From assembly GCF_021389935.1 (NCBI RefSeq), contig NZ_CP089979.1, forward strand, positions 4,693,001 through 4,757,000: DNA of 64,000 nucleotides, given 5' to 3'. Positions 7,059 through 15,778 of this stretch are shown here, in pieces (position 1 is the stretch's first letter; every line of letters starts with the position of its first letter). A model generated the notes under the pieces. That model worked only from the letters and a program-made list of their open reading frames with translations. It searched no databases and had not been told where the DNA came from. The stretch comes from Fulvivirga ligni (GTDB lineage: Bacteria; Bacteroidota; Bacteroidia; Cytophagales; Cyclobacteriaceae). Both the position numbers and the translations under genes were made by a program.

Positions 7059-8531
7059 CTACCCCACCAATGTGTGCAATGGAAAAATAATTCTGAAAAT
7101 GGTGCCTTTTCCCACCTCACTGTCTACCACAATTTTAGCACCGTGGCTATTAATGATATTCTGAGTAGAGGTTAGTCCTAACCCCATTCCACCTTTTTTA
7201 CCAGTGAAGAAAGGATCAAACAATTTCTTAATCTCAGTAGCAGGAATACCTTTACCATTATCTGCAATAGACAGCACTACAGAGCTTTCTTCTTTATGCG
7301 TGTCTATTTTTAGTATACCGTGATCCACTTCCATGGCTTCAATGGCATTAATTATGATATTTAAGAACGCTGTTTTTAACTGCTCCTTATCAAAAGATAT
7401 CTTTGGAATTTGTGGCTCAAGTTTACGCACCAATCTAATTCCTCTTAGCTTAATACGATCAGCAGTAATAGCCAAAGTTTCTTCAATGACATCATTCAAG
7501 CTACCTACTTCAGGATTTAACTGCTTAGGCTTGGATGATTTTAACATCTCTGTGATCAGCTGTTCTATCCTATCGGCATTTCTCCTGATAATATCGAAAT
7601 AAAGGCCTGTTTCATCTCCATCAACTTCTTCCACCTCATCTCTAAGCTGCTCTAAAGCCAGGTTCAAGTTGGTCAATGGGTTTCGTACCTCATGAGCCAT
7701 ACTTCTGGCAATCTGACCTGTCATGGCCAGTTTTTCAGCCACTAATAGATCCTCTTCTGCTCTCTTCCTTAAAGTAAGATCATGGATGATCCCTTGATAT
7801 CCATACACTTCACCGTTATCTCCGGTAAGGGCTATACCATTCACAAGGCATTCTACTTTATCTCCATCTTTACGAACGAGAGTGATCTCGAAGTCTTTCA
7901 CATGGCCATTTTTAGCCAGCATTTCGTAGAAATATTGGTAAGATTCTTCGTTAACGAAGATTTCTTTTATGGTTTTTTGTAAAATCTCACTTTTGGTGAA
8001 TCCTAAAAGCTTTTCCATGCTTTGATTTACATCAATAAAAAGGTGCTCTTTATTGATCATATAAATCGAATCCACAGAACGCTCAAACAGTGAGCGATAC
8101 TTAGCTTCATTGGCATTGAGTTCCTTTACAGATTGAGAATGGTTGATGGCATATCTGATACTTCTTCCCAGAGAATTAGCATTAATTTCGCTCTTCACCA
8201 GATAATCAGATGCTCCCAGCCTCATGGCCTCATAATCTATTTCTTTATCTCCTTGCCCGGTAAGTAATATCAGGGGAATTTCACAGCCTTTGGATCGTAC
8301 CTTTTTTATAAATTCAAGGCCGTTTTTCTCTCCGAGTCTATAGTCTACCAGGCAAATGTTAAACCTGTTAGAACATACTTCCTCGAGGGCACTGTCATAG
8401 TCTGGCTGCCAATAGATGTTAAAGGAAGTTTTACTGTTTAGTTCGTCTAAATAGTCTCTAACTAATATAAAGTCATCCTCATCGTCATCTATAAGAAATA
8501 CATCAATGACATTGCTTTTATTCTTCACCAT
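7059..8531 (-). CDS. Receiver-PAS-histidine kinase hybrid (NtrB-like kinase core)
   Basis: The 490-residue soluble protein has an N-terminal receiver (about 8-125; D63 in CLVDYRLGEKNG, K113), one PAS domain with PAC motif (about 140-255) and a transmitter. The transmitter has H280 in RSMAHEVRNPLTNL and the ATPase motifs N (NIIINAIEA), G1 (DNGKGIP), F and G2 (GGMGLGL). It has no membrane segment, so the signal is either cytosolic or arrives as phosphate on its own receiver. The kinase core resembles NtrB-like sensors, which pair with sigma-54 activators such as the one at 12902. It starts 17 bp after the receiver gene at 8549, so the two are in one operon with the large CHASE3-like kinase. Confidence 0.9.
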   Translation of the reverse strand: MVKNKSNVIDVFLIDDDEDDFILVRDYLDELNSKTSFNIYWQPDYDSALEEVCSNRFNICLVDYRLGEKNGLEFIKKVRSKGCEIPLILLTGQGDKEIDYEAMRLGASDYLVKSEINANSLGRSIRYAINHSQSVKELNANEAKYRSLFERSVDSIYMINKEHLFIDVNQSMEKLLGFTKSEILQKTIKEIFVNEESYQYFYEMLAKNGHVKDFEITLVRKDGDKVECLVNGIALTGDNGEVYGYQGIIHDLTLRKRAEEDLLVAEKLAMTGQIARSMAHEVRNPLTNLNLALEQLRDEVEEVDGDETGLYFDIIRRNADRIEQLITEMLKSSKPKQLNPEVGSLNDVIEETLAITADRIKLRGIRLVRKLEPQIPKISFDKEQLKTAFLNIIINAIEAMEVDHGILKIDTHKEESSVVLSIADNGKGIPATEIKKLFDPFFTGKKGGMGLGLTSTQNIINSHGAKIVVDSEVGKGTIFRIIFPLHTLVG

Positions 8532-8548
8532 ATTAGATTGATTATCTG

Positions 8549-8998
8549 CTAATTATCTTTATTCTTAGGTAGTTCTACTATTCCAAACCAGTAATCTCCT
8601 ATTCTCTTTGTTACCTCTACTAATTCATCAAAAGTAACAGGCTTTGAAATAAATGAATTTACCCCTAAATCATAGCTTCTGACAATATCTTCTTCAGCTT
8701 TGCTGGTAGTAAGCACAATTACAGGAATTCGCTTTAGATCAGCATCATTTTTAATATGTTTTAACGCTTCTCTACCGTCCATTCTGGGCATGTTAAGATC
8801 TAACAGAATCAGGCCTGGTCTTGGAGCATCCTGAAACTTTCCTTTTTGGTAAAGAAAATCCAACAGCTCCTCACCATCTTCTACAAAATGAAGATCATTA
8901 GCAAGTCTGTTTTCTATTAATGCTTCCTTGGCGAGCATCCTGTCATCCGGATCATCGTCTGCCATCAAAATGGTTATTGCTTTAGCAATCTCAGTCAT
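8549..8998 (-). CDS. Single-domain response regulator (Rcp1-like)
   Basis: The 149-residue protein is one receiver domain with acidic residues DDDPDD (14-19), phospho-acceptor D67 in LLDLNMPRMDGREAL, switch T in VVLTTSK, and Lys in FISKPV. It overlaps the end of the CHASE3-like kinase gene by 8 bp, a strong sign of translational coupling and functional pairing. It probably takes phosphate from the 1036-residue kinase and relays it to a protein partner, because it has no DNA-binding domain. A close paralog is at 2193-2609. Confidence 0.92.
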   Translation of the reverse strand: MTEIAKAITILMADDDPDDRMLAKEALIENRLANDLHFVEDGEELLDFLYQKGKFQDAPRPGLILLDLNMPRMDGREALKHIKNDADLKRIPVIVLTTSKAEEDIVRSYDLGVNSFISKPVTFDELVEVTKRIGDYWFGIVELPKNKDN

Positions 8999-11900
8999 TT
9001 TCGTTGTTTTTTAAAGGTACCACTATAGTAAATATTGCCCCGGTCCCCTCTTCTCCATCTGCTATTATCAGTCCGTTGTGATTTTGTACCACTTTCTGAC
9101 AGATAGCCAGGCCAATGCCTGTACCCTGGAACTCGTTCCTACCGTGCAATCTTTCAAAGATATTGAAAATTCTTTCAGAATATTTTTTATCGAAGCCAAT
9201 TCCATTATCCTTAATCTTTATTTCGGCAAATTGTTTAGTGGAATCAGTATTAAAGTTATATTTTTTTTGAACCTTGCCTCCACCAATAATATTGGCTGAT
9301 ACCTCTACAAGCGGTGTTCTCTCCGGCGGTGTAAATTTTATGGCATTACTTATCAGGTTCTGGAAAAGCTGTCTTAACTGCACGGCATCACCGTCAATGG
9401 TTGGCAGTTTGTCTACCTCCACTTTGGCGTTAGTCTCCGTTATTCTTGCCTCTATATCTTGCTGCACATCATCGATCAATTCATTGAGATCTATTTGCTT
9501 GAATGGCTCCTGGTTTCTGGCAACTCTTGAATATTTAAGTAAATCATCAATTAATGACTGCATTCTGGCCGCGGCACCCTGCATTCTGGAAATGTAATCT
9601 GCTCCTCTTTCTTCAAGTACTGACTCATACTTTGAAACCAGGCGATCACCAAAGGCTCTGATTTTTCTTAAAGGCTCCTGCAAATCATGAGAAGCCACAT
9701 AAGCAAATTGCTCCAGGTTCTCATTAGATTTTGAGAGTTCCTCATTCTTAATCAGCAGGTTATATTCAAAGCTCTTCTGCTGAGTGATGTCCTGAATAGC
9801 TCCATAGAATGTTTCCACCTTACCTAACTCATCCAACTCATAGGTAGCTAGCACCCTTAGATGTTTGATTTTACCATGGTCTAAAATAACCCTGAAGGTA
9901 ATGTCATAACCAGTATTGTTAGCCTTGGCTTCCTCAATAGTGGTTTTTACCTGCTGCATATCCTCTGGATGCACATGATTTTCAAGGAAACTGGCGTAAG
10001 TAGGTGTAAACTTCTGTTCTGACCTCTCAAAAATCTTATAAACACCGGTAGACCACTTAATGGTGTTTTTAGGTAAATACCATTCCCAGCTACCCATGTT
10101 AGCAATGCCTTCTGCACTGGCCAGAATCTTATTATTTTTCTCGATATCATCTTGGGTTTTCTTCTTAATAAGAAGCGCTCCAATTGATGATGACACCTGC
10201 CTGATAGTACCTCTCAGATCTTCAGCATTACCAGATGACTCTCTGGCAAAGAAAGCTGCTGTCAATATAAGTTCATTATTAAACAGAATAGGCACTGCAA
10301 ATACATTTTTAAGTCCGTATTCAGAGGCATTATGCCCTTTTATAAATTCATCAGCTGTAGCAGAAGATAGATCATCAATAAACTCCATTTCATGAGAGGT
10401 CATGACTCTACCTATCATTCCCTCTCCACGATTTACATCTAGTCTCAGGTTACTATTGTGAAGTTCTCCAAATGACGATTCGGTAGCATAGAATAATTCA
10501 GACAAATACATTTGTCCATCATACGGCAGCCATACTTCAGCATAATCTATATTAAATCGTTCACTTATCTGCTCAAAAACGCTCTTTACTGCCTGATCAA
10601 AGTTATCTGAACGAGCTATGGTAAGGTTAAGGTCAGAAACGAATGACTTTTCCTCTTCTGCCTCTTTCAACTCCGTGATGTCCCTACCCTCAAAAATGAT
10701 AAGGTTAACACCTTCATCTCCTGAAATAGGCTTTAATGAGAAGTCTACAGTTTTTTCTTCTCCCTTGTCATCAATAATATTAGCCTCGTACCTTACAAAT
10801 TCACCTCGTTGTGCACGCTCAACACCTGTTTTAATATCATCTTTTATTTGTGAAGAGTTAGTCCACCAGGAAATATCCCAAAGGCTCTTGCCTAAAATAT
10901 CTTCAGAATTAAAGTGGCCAAATGAAAGCATAGCCTCATTTGTCTCCAGTAGAACACCCCTATAATCCAATAAACTTATGAATTGGAAAGTATTATTGAA
11001 TATAGCTTCAAACTTCTTCCTACTTTCTTCTATTATCCTATTCGCTTTTTTATGAACTGAAGTATCTACCAAGGTCACTACGCAGCCATCTTCCAGCTTT
11101 ACACAGCTTTCTTCTATCCAGATTTCACGTCCATTTTCCTGGTAAAGAATTTCCATGCTATTAGGAACTCCTTTTTCAATAGTTTCAACGTAGCTATCAA
11201 AAGAGCCTGACTTTTTAGAATTTGGGAAGCTAGATAACAGTTTATTGCCAATGATATTTTCTAAAGGTTTTTGTAATAACCTTTCCACCGCTCTGTTTCC
11301 AAGTACGTACTGAAAGTCTACTATCTTTCCATCCTCTCTTACTGCTTCCATGAAAAGTATGCCGTTAGGAGAACTATCCAGCACTTTCCTCAAAGACTCT
11401 CTAGCACGCATTTTCTCATTTACCTCCTGACTTATCTGCTTGAGGTTTTGCTCCAACTCTTCTTCCGCTACAATCTTGATCCTTAAGGTTTTATATAATT
11501 GTGTAAAGAGGTAGGCTATCGCTATAATGGCCAGGATAAAACTCATAAAGATGAGCAGCGGAGTCATCATGCTACTATAATCTTGTCTATCCGTTCTTCT
11601 TATTAAAAGCTTCCATTCAAGATCAGACATATCATCTACAAGATCACGGATCTTGTTCATGTTATTATTTCCTTCGCTTATCAGCTGATTTTCCTTTTCT
11701 TCAAAGCGATCCTTATCTCTCATATCATACAGGATCTGCTCTATAATGCTGTATTGATTTTGCACCAACACACGTAAAGAATCTAATCGACCTTGCTGAG
11801 TTGTATTATCAGTAGTTAAGCTGTCTACTAAATCAATTTTAGATAAAGCAATCCACTTGCTATTAAAATAAGGCTCCAGATAAGCAGAGTCATTGGTAAG

Positions 11901-12101
11901 CTGATAACCTCGGTGAGATGATTCTGCATCCTTCACTTCAGAAATTACCTTCTCTAACTCACGCATAACTACGTTAGTATGAGCCACATCTTCAGCATCC
12001 TGAATCATGTTGTCTAAACTCTGGTAAGTGAAGTAAGAAATAAGCAACATTATGGCTACTACTAGCCCGAATATTACTCTAAAAGATTTGATTGACTTCA
12101 T
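8991..12101 (-). CDS. Transmembrane CHASE3-like, multi-PAS, GAF sensor histidine kinase
   Basis: The 1036-residue sensor has two N-terminal membrane helices (about 8-27 and 178-203) flanking a CHASE3-like helical periplasmic domain; EKVISEVKDAESSHRGYQLTND is the typical core. A short coiled coil follows, then two PAS domains (about 237-350 and 360-480), a GAF domain (about 485-650), a third PAS of the PAS_3 kind (about 660-775) and the transmitter. The H-box is FAYVASHDLQEPLRKI, as in phytochrome-like kinases, with N, G1 (DNGIGFD), F and G2 (GTGIGLAI) boxes. The product sits in the inner membrane and probably phosphorylates the overlapping receiver at 8549. The gene is divergent from the outer-membrane barrel gene at 12241. 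Confidence 0.92.
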   Translation of the reverse strand: MKSIKSFRVIFGLVVAIMLLISYFTYQSLDNMIQDAEDVAHTNVVMRELEKVISEVKDAESSHRGYQLTNDSAYLEPYFNSKWIALSKIDLVDSLTTDNTTQQGRLDSLRVLVQNQYSIIEQILYDMRDKDRFEEKENQLISEGNNNMNKIRDLVDDMSDLEWKLLIRRTDRQDYSSMMTPLLIFMSFILAIIAIAYLFTQLYKTLRIKIVAEEELEQNLKQISQEVNEKMRARESLRKVLDSSPNGILFMEAVREDGKIVDFQYVLGNRAVERLLQKPLENIIGNKLLSSFPNSKKSGSFDSYVETIEKGVPNSMEILYQENGREIWIEESCVKLEDGCVVTLVDTSVHKKANRIIEESRKKFEAIFNNTFQFISLLDYRGVLLETNEAMLSFGHFNSEDILGKSLWDISWWTNSSQIKDDIKTGVERAQRGEFVRYEANIIDDKGEEKTVDFSLKPISGDEGVNLIIFEGRDITELKEAEEEKSFVSDLNLTIARSDNFDQAVKSVFEQISERFNIDYAEVWLPYDGQMYLSELFYATESSFGELHNSNLRLDVNRGEGMIGRVMTSHEMEFIDDLSSATADEFIKGHNASEYGLKNVFAVPILFNNELILTAAFFARESSGNAEDLRGTIRQVSSSIGALLIKKKTQDDIEKNNKILASAEGIANMGSWEWYLPKNTIKWSTGVYKIFERSEQKFTPTYASFLENHVHPEDMQQVKTTIEEAKANNTGYDITFRVILDHGKIKHLRVLATYELDELGKVETFYGAIQDITQQKSFEYNLLIKNEELSKSNENLEQFAYVASHDLQEPLRKIRAFGDRLVSKYESVLEERGADYISRMQGAAARMQSLIDDLLKYSRVARNQEPFKQIDLNELIDDVQQDIEARITETNAKVEVDKLPTIDGDAVQLRQLFQNLISNAIKFTPPERTPLVEVSANIIGGGKVQKKYNFNTDSTKQFAEIKIKDNGIGFDKKYSERIFNIFERLHGRNEFQGTGIGLAICQKVVQNHNGLIIADGEEGTGAIFTIVVPLKNNEND

Positions 12102-12240
12102 AAAGTTTTGAGTGTGTATGCAAAATTCCCCAAGTGTGTATTTTCATCCACACTTAAAATAAAATTACTTTTAATGTAAAAAATGAATACTTTAGGAGTT
12201 GTACGATAGGCCAATGACTTAAGCATAACCTGAATTAAGA

Positions 12241-12901
12241 TTGAAAAACATTACAACATCTTCCATTAAATGCTTTCGAAGATATGATTTAAACGCATTT
12301 GTAAGATCCCTGCTCATTTTTGTCATGTTTTCATTCAGTATATCAGCATTTGGTCAATTAAAAAATATGGGTATTAAAGGAGGACCTACTTTTAACAGTT
12401 TTATTGTTGAAAATGGCTCTAATAAATACAGTAGAGTGGGTTTTCAACTAGGACTACTTTCTCAAATAGAACTTACAGATCATATTTATATACAGCCTGA
12501 GTTACTATTCATTACAAAGGGAACAGAAGCTAAAATAGAAAACAGGTTTACAACTAATACCTATGAAATATTTCTAAACTACATATCTGTTCCGATCTCC
12601 TTTTGCTATACTTTTAAACCTCTTCATATAAGAGGTGGTGCCTATTTTTCATATCTGGTAGGTTCTCAGGCTGAGAGATATAACGAAAGAACTAATGCCT
12701 TTCAGGATATATCCAGAGAACCTGAACACTACCGATATTGGCTATACTTTTGGAATAGGTTACCAATATAAAAACATCATTTTATCAGGTGGTTACTCGC
12801 AGGGGCTGAGCAAAATTATTACTACAGAAGCCAGCCAAGAGCGATTGGGTGCTACCCATAACAAAACCTGGGATGTGAGTATAGCTTTTCTTTTTATGTA
12901 A
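12241..12901 (+). pseudogene. PorT-like outer-membrane beta-barrel protein, frameshifted near 12721
   Basis: A TTG start gives an N-terminus with a late signal peptide (LLIFVMFSFSISAFGQ) and a barrel of the porT / outer-membrane_beta-brl_2 type (IKGGPTFNSF; YIQPELLFITKG; IRGGAYFSYLVG). This frame stops at 12771. The following 130 bp continue the barrel in the +1 frame (IGYTFGIGYQYKNIILSGGYSQGL) to a C-terminal aromatic AFLFM at 12901, as expected for barrels. Removing one C at 12721-12722 restores a protein of about 219 residues reading SRELNTTDIGYTFGIG. Either the gene is inactivated or there is a single-base assembly error. No in-frame ATG precedes the signal peptide. Confidence 0.72.
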
Positions 12902-14293
12902 TTAGATATTGATATCGTATGCTTTAAGTTTATTATAAAGCGTTTTTCTATCAATATTTAATACCTCTGCTGCCTTTGTTTTATTATAACCGGTCTTTTC
13001 CAAAACACTTATAATCGCATTTCTTTCAGCATTTTCAGACACTGACTTCAAATTAGTAACATCAGGACTGGTGGTTTCAATGGCCCCCAATGATGATGAT
13101 AGATAATCTGGTGAAATGATTTCAGATGGCAGACATTCCAGGCTTACCTTGTCAGATTGGCAAAGTAATACGGCTCTTTTAATCACATTTTGAAGCTCTC
13201 TAAGGTTTCCATGCCAGTAGTAGTTCTTTAATTTATCTTCTACTTCAGGCTCAAAACCATCAATCTCTTTTTCCAGCTGATTATTAGCTAAATCAAGGAA
13301 ATGACGAGCAAAAACGAGTATATCTGGTTTTCTTTCTCTTAGTGGAGAAAGCTCAATTCTAAATTCGTTTAACCTGTGGAAAAGGTCTTCTCTAAATTTA
13401 CCGTTTCTTACAGCTTCCTTCAGATCTTCGTTAGTAGCGGCAATTACCCTTACGTCGATATCTAAATCTTTAACGCCACCTACTCTCTTAATTTTTCTCT
13501 CTTGTAAAACCCTTAAAAGTTTGATCTGGTTTTCATAAGAAAGGTTTCCAATTTCATCTAGAAACAGGGTACCTCCATTAGCTATTTCGAAGCTACCTGG
13601 CTTATCTGCTAAAGCACCAGTAAATGCTCCTTTCATGTGACCAAACAGCTCACTACCAGCAAGTTCCTTAGGAAGAGCGCCGCAATCAATAGCCACAAAT
13701 GGTTTATCAGTACGCTTGCTCTTGTTATGAATCTCGTTGGCTACAAACTCTTTACCTGTACCGGTTTCTCCTGTAATAATAACGGACATATCTGTAGGTG
13801 CAATCAGTGAAATATGCTTTTGCACTATCTCAGCCTGGCTACTTTTACCTGCAACAAAGGCCTTTTTCTTTAATGGCGCGGCCTTTTTAGTGCCGTTGCT
13901 TTTAGAAGTATCTACATGGTTGTTTTGATGCTTTTTCTGCTTTATGGCTTCTTTTACTGTAACTAAAATCTCATCAGGATATAGAGGCTTAGTTACATAA
14001 TCATATGCACCATGCTTTAAGGTTTGCACCGCAATACGTACATCTGAGTAACCTGTGATGATCACCACCGCAGTATCCGGGCTAATAATTTTAATCTTTC
14101 TTAAGATGCTGATACCGTCTTCGTCAGGCAAACGGTAATCACTGATAACCAGGTCAAAAGTCTTTTTCTTAAGTATTCTTATCCCTTCTTCACCTGTATT
14201 GACATAGTCTACTTCATAGTTTTTCTTGGTAAGAAATCTATTCAGCAGTAAACAAATGTCATTATCATCATCTATAATTAGTATTTTCTCCAT
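12902..14293 (-). CDS. NtrC-family sigma-54-dependent response regulator
   Basis: The 463-residue activator has three domains. The receiver (1-120) has acidic D8-D10 and phospho-acceptor D52 in VISDYRLPDEDG. The AAA+ domain (about 148-375) has Walker A GETGTGKE, the sigma-54 contact loop GAFTGA and Walker B GGTLFLDEIG. The Fis-type HTH (about 420-460) has the TGYNKTKAAEVLNIDRKTLYNKL pattern. It should activate promoters of the TGGCACG-N4-TTGC type after phosphorylation, most likely by a neighbouring kinase in this island. The gene abuts the barrel gene tail-to-tail (stops at 12901 and 12902) and follows a receiver gene by 35 bp. Targets are not known from sequence. Confidence 0.94.
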   Translation of the reverse strand: MEKILIIDDDNDICLLLNRFLTKKNYEVDYVNTGEEGIRILKKKTFDLVISDYRLPDEDGISILRKIKIISPDTAVVIITGYSDVRIAVQTLKHGAYDYVTKPLYPDEILVTVKEAIKQKKHQNNHVDTSKSNGTKKAAPLKKKAFVAGKSSQAEIVQKHISLIAPTDMSVIITGETGTGKEFVANEIHNKSKRTDKPFVAIDCGALPKELAGSELFGHMKGAFTGALADKPGSFEIANGGTLFLDEIGNLSYENQIKLLRVLQERKIKRVGGVKDLDIDVRVIAATNEDLKEAVRNGKFREDLFHRLNEFRIELSPLRERKPDILVFARHFLDLANNQLEKEIDGFEPEVEDKLKNYYWHGNLRELQNVIKRAVLLCQSDKVSLECLPSEIISPDYLSSSLGAIETTSPDVTNLKSVSENAERNAIISVLEKTGYNKTKAAEVLNIDRKTLYNKLKAYDINI

Positions 14294-14328
14294 GTGTTTG
14301 GTGTAAAGTCTGTAGTAATTTTTAAAAT

Positions 14329-14703
14329 TTATGAAGAATAAGATACGTGTAACTCTTCTAGTGCGCCGATAATCATTTTCTTATTAAACGGCTTGGGAAT
14401 GAAGAAATGAGCACCTTCTGAGGCCGCTCTCTGTCTTTCAATATTACCGTCATAAGCACTGATTATAACAACCTTCGCATCAGGATTTTCTTTTCGAATT
14501 TTAGGTATGAGGTGAAAACCAAGACCATCTGGTAGGTTAAGGTCAAGGAAGACTAAATCATATTTAGACTGCTGAATACATTTGGCACCATCCTGTACGC
14601 TGTGTGCATAGGTGGTTTGAAAACCAAGCTTTTTAAGCATTCCTGACAAAAGCAGGCATATCTCAACTTCGTCATCCACTACTAAAATCTGCTCTTTATT
14701 CAA
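14329..14703 (-). CDS. Single-domain response regulator
   Basis: The 124-residue receiver has D10-D11, phospho-acceptor D54 in FLDLNLPDGLGF, a switch Ser in VVIISAYDG and Lys in FFIPKPFNKK. It has no output domain. It lies 35 bp upstream of the NtrC-type gene on the same strand and resembles that protein's receiver more than the Rcp1-like ones, so it could act as a phosphate sink or competitor in the same relay. The start is ATG 14703. Confidence 0.9.
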   Translation of the reverse strand: MNKEQILVVDDEVEICLLLSGMLKKLGFQTTYAHSVQDGAKCIQQSKYDLVFLDLNLPDGLGFHLIPKIRKENPDAKVVIISAYDGNIERQRAASEGAHFFIPKPFNKKMIIGALEELHVSYSS

Positions 14704-14724
14704 AATATCTCTATTTAATAAGGT

Positions 14725-14868
14725 TTAAGAAACTTGAACGCCACTGCCCTTCTCTAAATGCTCTTTCATGTTTACCCTTCTAAAGATTAGCTTAGATAAA
14801 ACATATACTGCTCCTATAAAGACAGTAAATGCCAGGACTATTGAAATAATGAAATTAAAGATCATCAT
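14725..14868 (-). CDS. Predicted 47-residue membrane protein
   Basis: A short frame encodes MMIFNFIISIVLAFTVFIG and onward: one membrane helix (about 2-25), a basic cytoplasmic edge (KLIFRRVNMK) and a polar tail. The helix followed by a positive patch, and the position 21 bp upstream of the receiver gene on the same strand, make it a believable gene that could lead the regulator operon. I do not recognise a family. The first or the second ATG (14868 or 14865) could be the start. Confidence 0.5.
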   Translation of the reverse strand: MMIFNFIISIVLAFTVFIGAVYVLSKLIFRRVNMKEHLEKGSGVQVS

Positions 14869-15043
14869 GGGTTTATCTTATTAGTTACTGGCGCTACTGA
14901 AAATTTTATACCAAAAAGCGTATAGTCTCTTTAAGGTGCTTTTTGAAAGATTTTCCCATGGCAAGTATACTAACTTTCCATTTAAGTGGGTAATTAATTC
15001 CACACACAGGAGGTGGAGACTTCTCAACAGTTAGTCATGTCAT

Positions 15044-15070
15044 ATGGCTATAAGTGGCACTAATAGCCAT
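15044..15070. promoter_or_regulatory. Inverted repeat upstream of the small lmo0937-like gene
   Basis: ATGGCTAT (15044-15051) and ATAGCCAT (15063-15070) form an 8-bp dyad with an 11-nt spacer. It lies about 60 bp before the small membrane-protein gene at 15130 and between divergent transcription units. Centre spacing of about two helical turns would suit a dimeric regulator. The stretch 14869-15129 holds no other gene that I can see. Confidence 0.35.
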
Positions 15071-15129
15071 TTTTCATATGGCATAAGATTTTCATAATGC
15101 TTATGCAAACAACATAAAACTATTTAACT

Positions 15130-15282
15130 ATGAGCAACTTACTCTATATAATCGCAGTAATATTGATAATCGGCTGGCTATTAGGCTTTTTCTTCTTTAG
15201 CCTGGGATCATTAATACATATTCTTCTTGTATTCGCGGTTATCGCTATACTTTTCAGATTGATATCTGGAAGACGAATATAA
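15130..15282 (+). CDS. Lmo0937-family (DUF5670) small membrane protein
   Basis: The 50-residue protein (MSNLLYIIAVILIIGWLLGF, then a second helix SLIHILLVFAVIAILFRLI ending in SGRR) matches the lmo0937 family pattern: two membrane helices, a W-L-L-G-F first helix, a G-x-x-IHILL start to the second, and a basic C-terminus. Family members are often induced in stationary phase or by envelope stress, but no biochemical role is established. It sits 10 bp upstream of the GIY-YIG-like gene. Confidence 0.8.
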   Translation: MSNLLYIIAVILIIGWLLGFFFFSLGSLIHILLVFAVIAILFRLISGRRI

Positions 15283-15292
15283 AGCCTTAGCA

Positions 15293-15778
15293 ATGGATAA
15301 CTTTGAACTTTCATTTGAAGATTATGCTCAGGATATCCTACCCCGGAGACTTGAAATGATCAAGTCATTAATGAAAACTCCTTTCCCTGTTAAAAAACTA
15401 TTTGGACAGGGACAAGGAGAAAAGAATGTCATTAAGAAACTTGGGCGGATGTCTGACTTTAAAGGTCTATATGCTTTTCTTCAAAACGATGAAATCGTAT
15501 ATGTAGGGACGTCAGAAAAAGTAATCAACAGACTCAGTTATCAAGTAAAAGGATATACTAAATACCAGGCGCATTTGGCTTGGGAGTTAGCCAAGGCACA
15601 TGGGTTATACACCAATAAGAAGTTACAAACCCCAAACCTTAAAAAGGCTAAAAACATCATCATGAATATGAATGTGATTTTCCTTGAAATAACGTCGCCC
15701 ATTGAGCGACACCTCATGGAAATCTATTCATGCATGAAATTCGATTGTAAATTTAACTTCTTTGATGGGCACCGCTAA
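15293..15778 (+). CDS. GIY-YIG-like domain protein
   Basis: The 161-residue cytoplasmic protein has G58-L59-Y60 and Y70-V71-G72 in FKGLYAFLQNDEIVYVGTS. A helix with R80 (VINRL) follows, then a late Glu (E138 in SPIERHLMEIY) and a C-terminal Asn. Spacing and order match the GIY-YIG nuclease fold (GLY-YVG variant, helix Arg, catalytic Glu). The N-terminal ~55 residues are helical and not recognised. It may be a DNA-processing nuclease, but stand-alone GIY-YIG proteins have varied or unknown roles. The gene follows the lmo0937-like gene by 10 bp and its stop abuts the convergent EEP gene. Confidence 0.65.
   Translation: MDNFELSFEDYAQDILPRRLEMIKSLMKTPFPVKKLFGQGQGEKNVIKKLGRMSDFKGLYAFLQNDEIVYVGTSEKVINRLSYQVKGYTKYQAHLAWELAKAHGLYTNKKLQTPNLKKAKNIIMNMNVIFLEITSPIERHLMEIYSCMKFDCKFNFFDGHR

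Noticed and set aside
9274-9597. Frames of 100 or more codons opposite the large sensor kinase
   Set aside because: They are antisense shadows; the kinase frame has complete domain motifs over the same stretch.
12695-12901. Separate 68-residue gene after the barrel gene
   Set aside because: Its sequence is the natural C-terminal end of the barrel; a single-base frameshift explains it better than an independent gene.
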